Of a stretch of 64,000 nucleotides of DNA, positions 60,937 through 64,000 are shown piece after piece. The stretch is from positions 49,678 to 113,677 of the forward strand of contig JBIQJM010000001.1 in NCBI GenBank assembly GCA_044507525.1, in the 5' to 3' direction. The notes under the pieces were generated by a model that was given only the letters and a program-made list of their open reading frames with translations, made no database searches and was not told the DNA's origin. Made by a program: the position numbers and the translations under genes. The DNA comes from Zeimonas sp044507525 (GTDB taxonomy: Bacteria; Pseudomonadota; Gammaproteobacteria; Burkholderiales; Burkholderiaceae_E). Position 1 is the first letter of the stretch; each line of letters starts with the position of its first letter.

Positions 60937-62091
60937 ATGCGAATGGAATCCATACCCGGCGTCCCGCAGCAGGACGAGATCAGCCTCGCCGACCTGTTCC
61001 GCGTCTGCGTTCGACGCCGCCGCCTGATCGCCGCGACGATCGTTGCCTGCCTGCTCCTCGGCGCGGCCGCGATCGCTTTCGTGACGCCGCGCTATGAAGT
61101 CGAGGTTCGCGTCGATCGGCCGTACGAGAACGAAGTCGCCCTGCTGAATCTCGGTCGCACCTCGGCAGCCGGCCTGGGTTCCTTCAACAGCGAGCAGGTG
61201 TTCGGCTACTTCATGCGCGAGCTGCTGTCCGGGCATGCGTTCCAGCACTTCTTCCACGATCTCTATCTTCCGTCGCTGGACGAAGAGCAGCGACAGACCC
61301 CCGAAGCGCGCCTGCAGGAGGCGGCGCGCAAGCTGATCGTCGTCAAGGCGCCCAACGAACGACAAGGCGGCCCGCGCCCGCTGTATTCGGTGACGATCGC
61401 AGCCGACGAGCCCGACAAGGCGGTGCAATGGACGACCCGGTTCCTCGAACGGGCGGCCGTCGATGCCAAGAAGAAGCTGATCGACGATGCCCGAGCCGGG
61501 CTCGCCGTGGGGATCCGCAATGCGCAGCGCGACCTGGAGGAGCTTCGTCTCACGGCGCAACGCAAGCGTCTCGATCGGGCGCAGCAGCTGAAGGAAGCGC
61601 TGGTCGTCGCCAAGGCCGTCGGGATGAGCGACCCGCAGGTGACCACCGCCCGCCCCCCGAGCTCCGACCAGGTGAGTCCGTTCATGGACGGCAGCTCGCT
61701 CTATGCGCGGGGGGCGAAATCGCTGTCGGCGGAGCTCGACGTGCTGGAGAACCGGCAGGACGACGACGCGTTCATCGCCGGACTTCGAGATACGGAGTCG
61801 AGACTGCGGCTGTGGGAGGCAGTGCTCGAGGACGACGTCGGCAGCTTCGACGTGTATCGGCTCGACGCGGAGATCGTCACGCCGGTCGATCCGGTGAAGC
61901 CGCGCAAGGCGCTGATTCTCGCGCTGGCGCTGGCGGTCGGATCGCTGGCGGGCCTGCTCGTGGCGCTTGCGGCGGAGGCGATCGCGAATTCGCGCTCGAG
62001 GATCCACCCGTTGGACGGCATGGCCGGGCATCGCGCTTCACCCGCCCGTCGAGACGCGCCGGCGAAGCACGACAGCGAAGTCCTCGCCTGA
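60937..62091 (+). CDS. second Wzz-like polysaccharide chain-length determinant
   Basis: A 384-aa PCP-family protein. TM1 lies at about residues 30-50 (LIAATIVACLLLGAAAIAFV) and TM2 near 322-345 (ALILALALAVGSLAGLLVALA), preceded by the proline-rich TPVDPVKPRK that is the Wzz hallmark. The periplasmic part is long and helical with LKEAL/LEELRLTAQRKRL coiled coil. No tyrosine-kinase domain follows, so it is a PCP-1-like Wzz. It is on the opposite strand from the main cluster. Together with the Wzz at 53 kb the region has two chain-length regulators. Confidence 0.85.
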   Translation: MRMESIPGVPQQDEISLADLFRVCVRRRRLIAATIVACLLLGAAAIAFVTPRYEVEVRVDRPYENEVALLNLGRTSAAGLGSFNSEQVFGYFMRELLSGHAFQHFFHDLYLPSLDEEQRQTPEARLQEAARKLIVVKAPNERQGGPRPLYSVTIAADEPDKAVQWTTRFLERAAVDAKKKLIDDARAGLAVGIRNAQRDLEELRLTAQRKRLDRAQQLKEALVVAKAVGMSDPQVTTARPPSSDQVSPFMDGSSLYARGAKSLSAELDVLENRQDDDAFIAGLRDTESRLRLWEAVLEDDVGSFDVYRLDAEIVTPVDPVKPRKALILALALAVGSLAGLLVALAAEAIANSRSRIHPLDGMAGHRASPARRDAPAKHDSEVLA

Positions 62092-62134
62092 CGGGACATG
62101 CGCTACGCCGCTGCGAACGGCCCGTGGGTCGCCG

Positions 62135-63457
62135 CTACGGCCGCCCGATCGATTCGTAGCGCAAACCCGCCGCCCTCACCATGCCCGCGTCGTACAGATT
62201 GCGCCCGTCGATCAGCACCGGCTGGCGCATCCGCTCGCGCAGCCGCTGGAAGTCCGGGCTGCGGAACTCGCGCCATTCGGTGACGACGAACAGGACGTCG
62301 GCCCCTTCCACGGCCCGGTACGGGTCGTCGACCGTCTCGAAGCCCGAGCGGTGGGCGAGCGCAGCGCGCATGTTCTCCGCCGCCTCCGGGTCGTAGCCGG
62401 TCACCGTCGCACCGCCGTCGAGCAGCCGATCGATCAGCACACGGCTCGGCGCTTCGCGGATGTCGTCGGTGTCGGGCTTGAAGGCGAGCCCCCAGACGGC
62501 CGCGTGCAGCCCCTTCACTTCCCCGTCGAAGATCTTCAGCGCCTTGGCGAAGAGGACCTGCTTCTGCCGCTCGTTCACGTCGAAGGCCGCCTGCACGATC
62601 GTCAGCGCCGCATCGTGCTCGCCGCTCGTGCGCAGCAGCGCACGCAGGTCCTTCGGAAAGCACGAGCCGCCGAAGCCCGCGCCCGGGTACAGGAAGCTGG
62701 CGCCGATGCGACTGTCGCTGCCGATGCCGCGGCGCACGTCCTCGATGTCGGCACCGAGCCGTTCGGCGAGCGCCGCCAGCTCGTTCATGAACGAGATGCG
62801 GACGGCAAGCATCGTGTTCGCGGCGTACTTGGTGAGCTCGGCCGAGCGTTCGCTCATGACGACGAGCTTCTCGTGGTTGCGCGAGAACGGCGCGTACAGG
62901 TTGCGCATGACCTCGATCGCGCGTGCATCGCTGCTGCCGATGACGATGCGGTCGGGCCGCATGAAGTCGCCGATCGCCGCCCCTTCCTTCAGGAACTCCG
63001 GGTTCGAGACCACCGCGAAGTCGACCTGCAGGCCGCGCCGCGCGAGCTCGGCGTCGATCGTCTCGCGCACGCGGTCGGCGGTGCCGACGGGAACCGTGCT
63101 CTTGTCGACGACGACGACCGGCGAATCGATCAGCGATCCGATCGTGCGCGCGACGGCGAGCACGTGCGAGAGATCGGCCGCGCCGTCCTCGTTCGGCGGA
63201 GTGCCGACGGCGATGAAGATCGCCTCGGCGTCGGCGATCGCATCGCGCGCGTCGGTGGTGAAGCGGATGCGGCCACGCTCGGCACCGCGCACGATCATTT
63301 CGGCGAGGCCGGGCTCGTGGATCGGCACTTCGCCGCGACGCAGGCGCTCGACGCGACCTGCGTCGACGTCGACGCAGGCGAGGTGGTTGCCCATCTCGGC
63401 GAAACACGCGGCGGTGACCAGGCCGACGTAGCCGGCTCCGAAGACGGCGAGTCTCAT
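62135..63457 (-). CDS. ugd: UDP-glucose 6-dehydrogenase
   Basis: Ugd (440 aa) oxidises UDP-glucose to UDP-glucuronate with two NAD. RLAVFGAGYVGLVTAACFAE opens the NAD fold; VVDKSTVPVGTADRV, NPEFLKEGAAIGDFM and the catalytic cysteine in GFGGSCFPKDL are complete. GLAFKPDTDDIREAPS marks the C-terminal domain. It ends the part of the cluster that makes uronic acids; the next gene on its upstream side is a UDP-uronate epimerase-like gene four bases away. Confidence 0.97.
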   Translation of the reverse strand: MRLAVFGAGYVGLVTAACFAEMGNHLACVDVDAGRVERLRRGEVPIHEPGLAEMIVRGAERGRIRFTTDARDAIADAEAIFIAVGTPPNEDGAADLSHVLAVARTIGSLIDSPVVVVDKSTVPVGTADRVRETIDAELARRGLQVDFAVVSNPEFLKEGAAIGDFMRPDRIVIGSSDARAIEVMRNLYAPFSRNHEKLVVMSERSAELTKYAANTMLAVRISFMNELAALAERLGADIEDVRRGIGSDSRIGASFLYPGAGFGGSCFPKDLRALLRTSGEHDAALTIVQAAFDVNERQKQVLFAKALKIFDGEVKGLHAAVWGLAFKPDTDDIREAPSRVLIDRLLDGGATVTGYDPEAAENMRAALAHRSGFETVDDPYRAVEGADVLFVVTEWREFRSPDFQRLRERMRQPVLIDGRNLYDAGMVRAAGLRYESIGRP

Positions 63458-63461
63458 TGGT

Positions 63462-64000
63462 TCAATGCATGCGGTGGTAGTTGCGGAACCAGTCGACGAA
63501 GGCGCGCAGCCCCGTTTGGAGCGGCGTGCGCGGCACGAAGCCGGTGATCCGCAACAGCTTCGTCGTGTCGGAGTACGTGCGTTCGACGTCGCCCGGCTGC
63601 ATGCCGACCTCGTTGCGCCGCGCAGTGCGCCCGGTGATGCGTTCGAGCAGCGCGATCAGCTCGTTGACGCTCACCGGATCGCTGCGCCCCAGGTTGACGA
63701 CTTCGAAGGGCGCCCAGCTGGTGTCCGGAACGATCGCGTTCCAGTCGTCGGGGTCGGTGGAGCCGACCGGTGCGCGGGGCGAGTCGAGCAGCCGCAGCGT
63801 CGCCTCGACCGCATCGTCCACGTAGGTGAAGTCGCGCGAGAGCCTGCCTCCCGCGTAGACGTCGATCGGTTCCCCGCGCAGCAGCGCCTCGGTGAACTTC
63901 CAGATCGCCATGTCGGGCCGGCCCCACGGCCCGTAGACCGTGAAATAGCGCAGCGCCGTCACCGGCAGCGCGAACAGGTGCGCATAGCTGTGCGCCATCA
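63462..64000 (-). CDS. NAD-dependent nucleotide-sugar epimerase, C-terminal part (UDP-glucuronate epimerase-like)
   Basis: The C-terminal 179 or so residues of an extended SDR, cut by the window edge. MAHSYAHLFALPVTALRYFTV followed by YGPWGRPDMAIWKFTEALL and RDFTYVDDAVEATLRLL is characteristic of UDP-glucuronate 4-epimerase/5-epimerase (LspL-type) proteins. With Ugd it would turn UDP-glucose into UDP-glucuronate and then UDP-galacturonate. The first methionine in view is internal to the family, and the start is outside the window. Confidence 0.88.
   Translation of the reverse strand, partial: MAHSYAHLFALPVTALRYFTVYGPWGRPDMAIWKFTEALLRGEPIDVYAGGRLSRDFTYVDDAVEATLRLLDSPRAPVGSTDPDDWNAIVPDTSWAPFEVVNLGRSDPVSVNELIALLERITGRTARRNEVGMQPGDVERTYSDTTKLLRITGFVPRTPLQTGLRAFVDWFRNYHRMH

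Overview
The window looks like a chromosomal segment of a GC-rich betaproteobacterium, most plausibly of the order Burkholderiales. The evidence is very high G+C with strong GC3 bias, an H-NS-family protein of the short type ending in an R-G-R-T-P-R core, the thiS/thiG/trmB cluster, the isoaspartyl-methyltransferase/rhodanese/TolC/waaA neighbourhood, and a urt/ure nitrogen-scavenging locus. The species cannot be named from the sequence alone. No insertion sequence, prophage, rRNA or CRISPR array was seen.

Region 1 (1-12.8 kb): the 3' part of a phospholipase-D-family gene, a tRNA-Gly(CCC), then a long leftward urea locus. Reading in the direction of transcription it is ureD-ureA, urtA-urtB-urtC-urtD-urtE (the complete urea ABC importer), then ureB-ureC-ureE-ureF-ureG-ureJ. 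The importer operon sits between the gamma and beta urease subunit genes, so uptake, nickel supply, apoenzyme and maturation factors are all in one array. The UreC active-site residues are all present.

Region 2 (13.2-28 kb): housekeeping genes. These are thiS, an OsmC-like gene, thiG and trmB (rightward); a PEP-CTERM-like exported protein; uppP and thiD, a nucleotide-pyrophosphatase-like hydrolase and a glycine-zipper surface protein (leftward); then an AsmA-like protein, fabA-fabB, a PIMT-like methyltransferase, rhodanese and a TolC-type outer-membrane channel (rightward), facing waaA. Behind waaA lie the collapsed remains of a PIN-toxin/antitoxin pair.

Region 3 (28.6-64 kb): an H-NS-family gene, then about 35 kb of almost entirely leftward surface-polysaccharide (O-antigen type) genes. 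In transcription order: part of a nucleotide-sugar epimerase and UDP-glucose dehydrogenase (uronic acids); wecB; an unrelated fpr; rfbBDAC (dTDP-L-rhamnose); a Wzz-like protein; gmd; the flippase Wzx; two FkbM-like proteins; a glycosyltransferase; a second GMD-like short-chain dehydrogenase; a sugar C-methyltransferase-like protein; a Wzy-like polymerase; two more glycosyltransferases; wbpG-hisH2-hisF2 (amidino-sugar formation); a two-domain oxidoreductase; a heparinase II/III-fold protein; a GT4 glycosyltransferase; WbpV-, WbpL- and WbpM-like genes (a 6-deoxy-N-acetylhexosamine and its transfer to undecaprenyl phosphate); and a phosphomannomutase/phosphoglucomutase. apaH, a second Wzz-like gene on the opposite strand and an orphan MazF/PemK-like gene interrupt the block. 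Many neighbouring genes overlap by ATGA or GTGA, indicating tight translational coupling.

Together region 3 can be read as a Wzx/Wzy-dependent O-polysaccharide with a FucNAc/QuiNAc-like first sugar, rhamnose, probably a GDP-6-deoxyhexose (possibly C-methylated), uronic acid and an amidino-substituted sugar. The part most likely to hold undescribed chemistry is the wbpG-hisH2-hisF2-oxidoreductase-heparinase block at 35.7-42 kb. All assignments come from reading motifs; no database search was possible.
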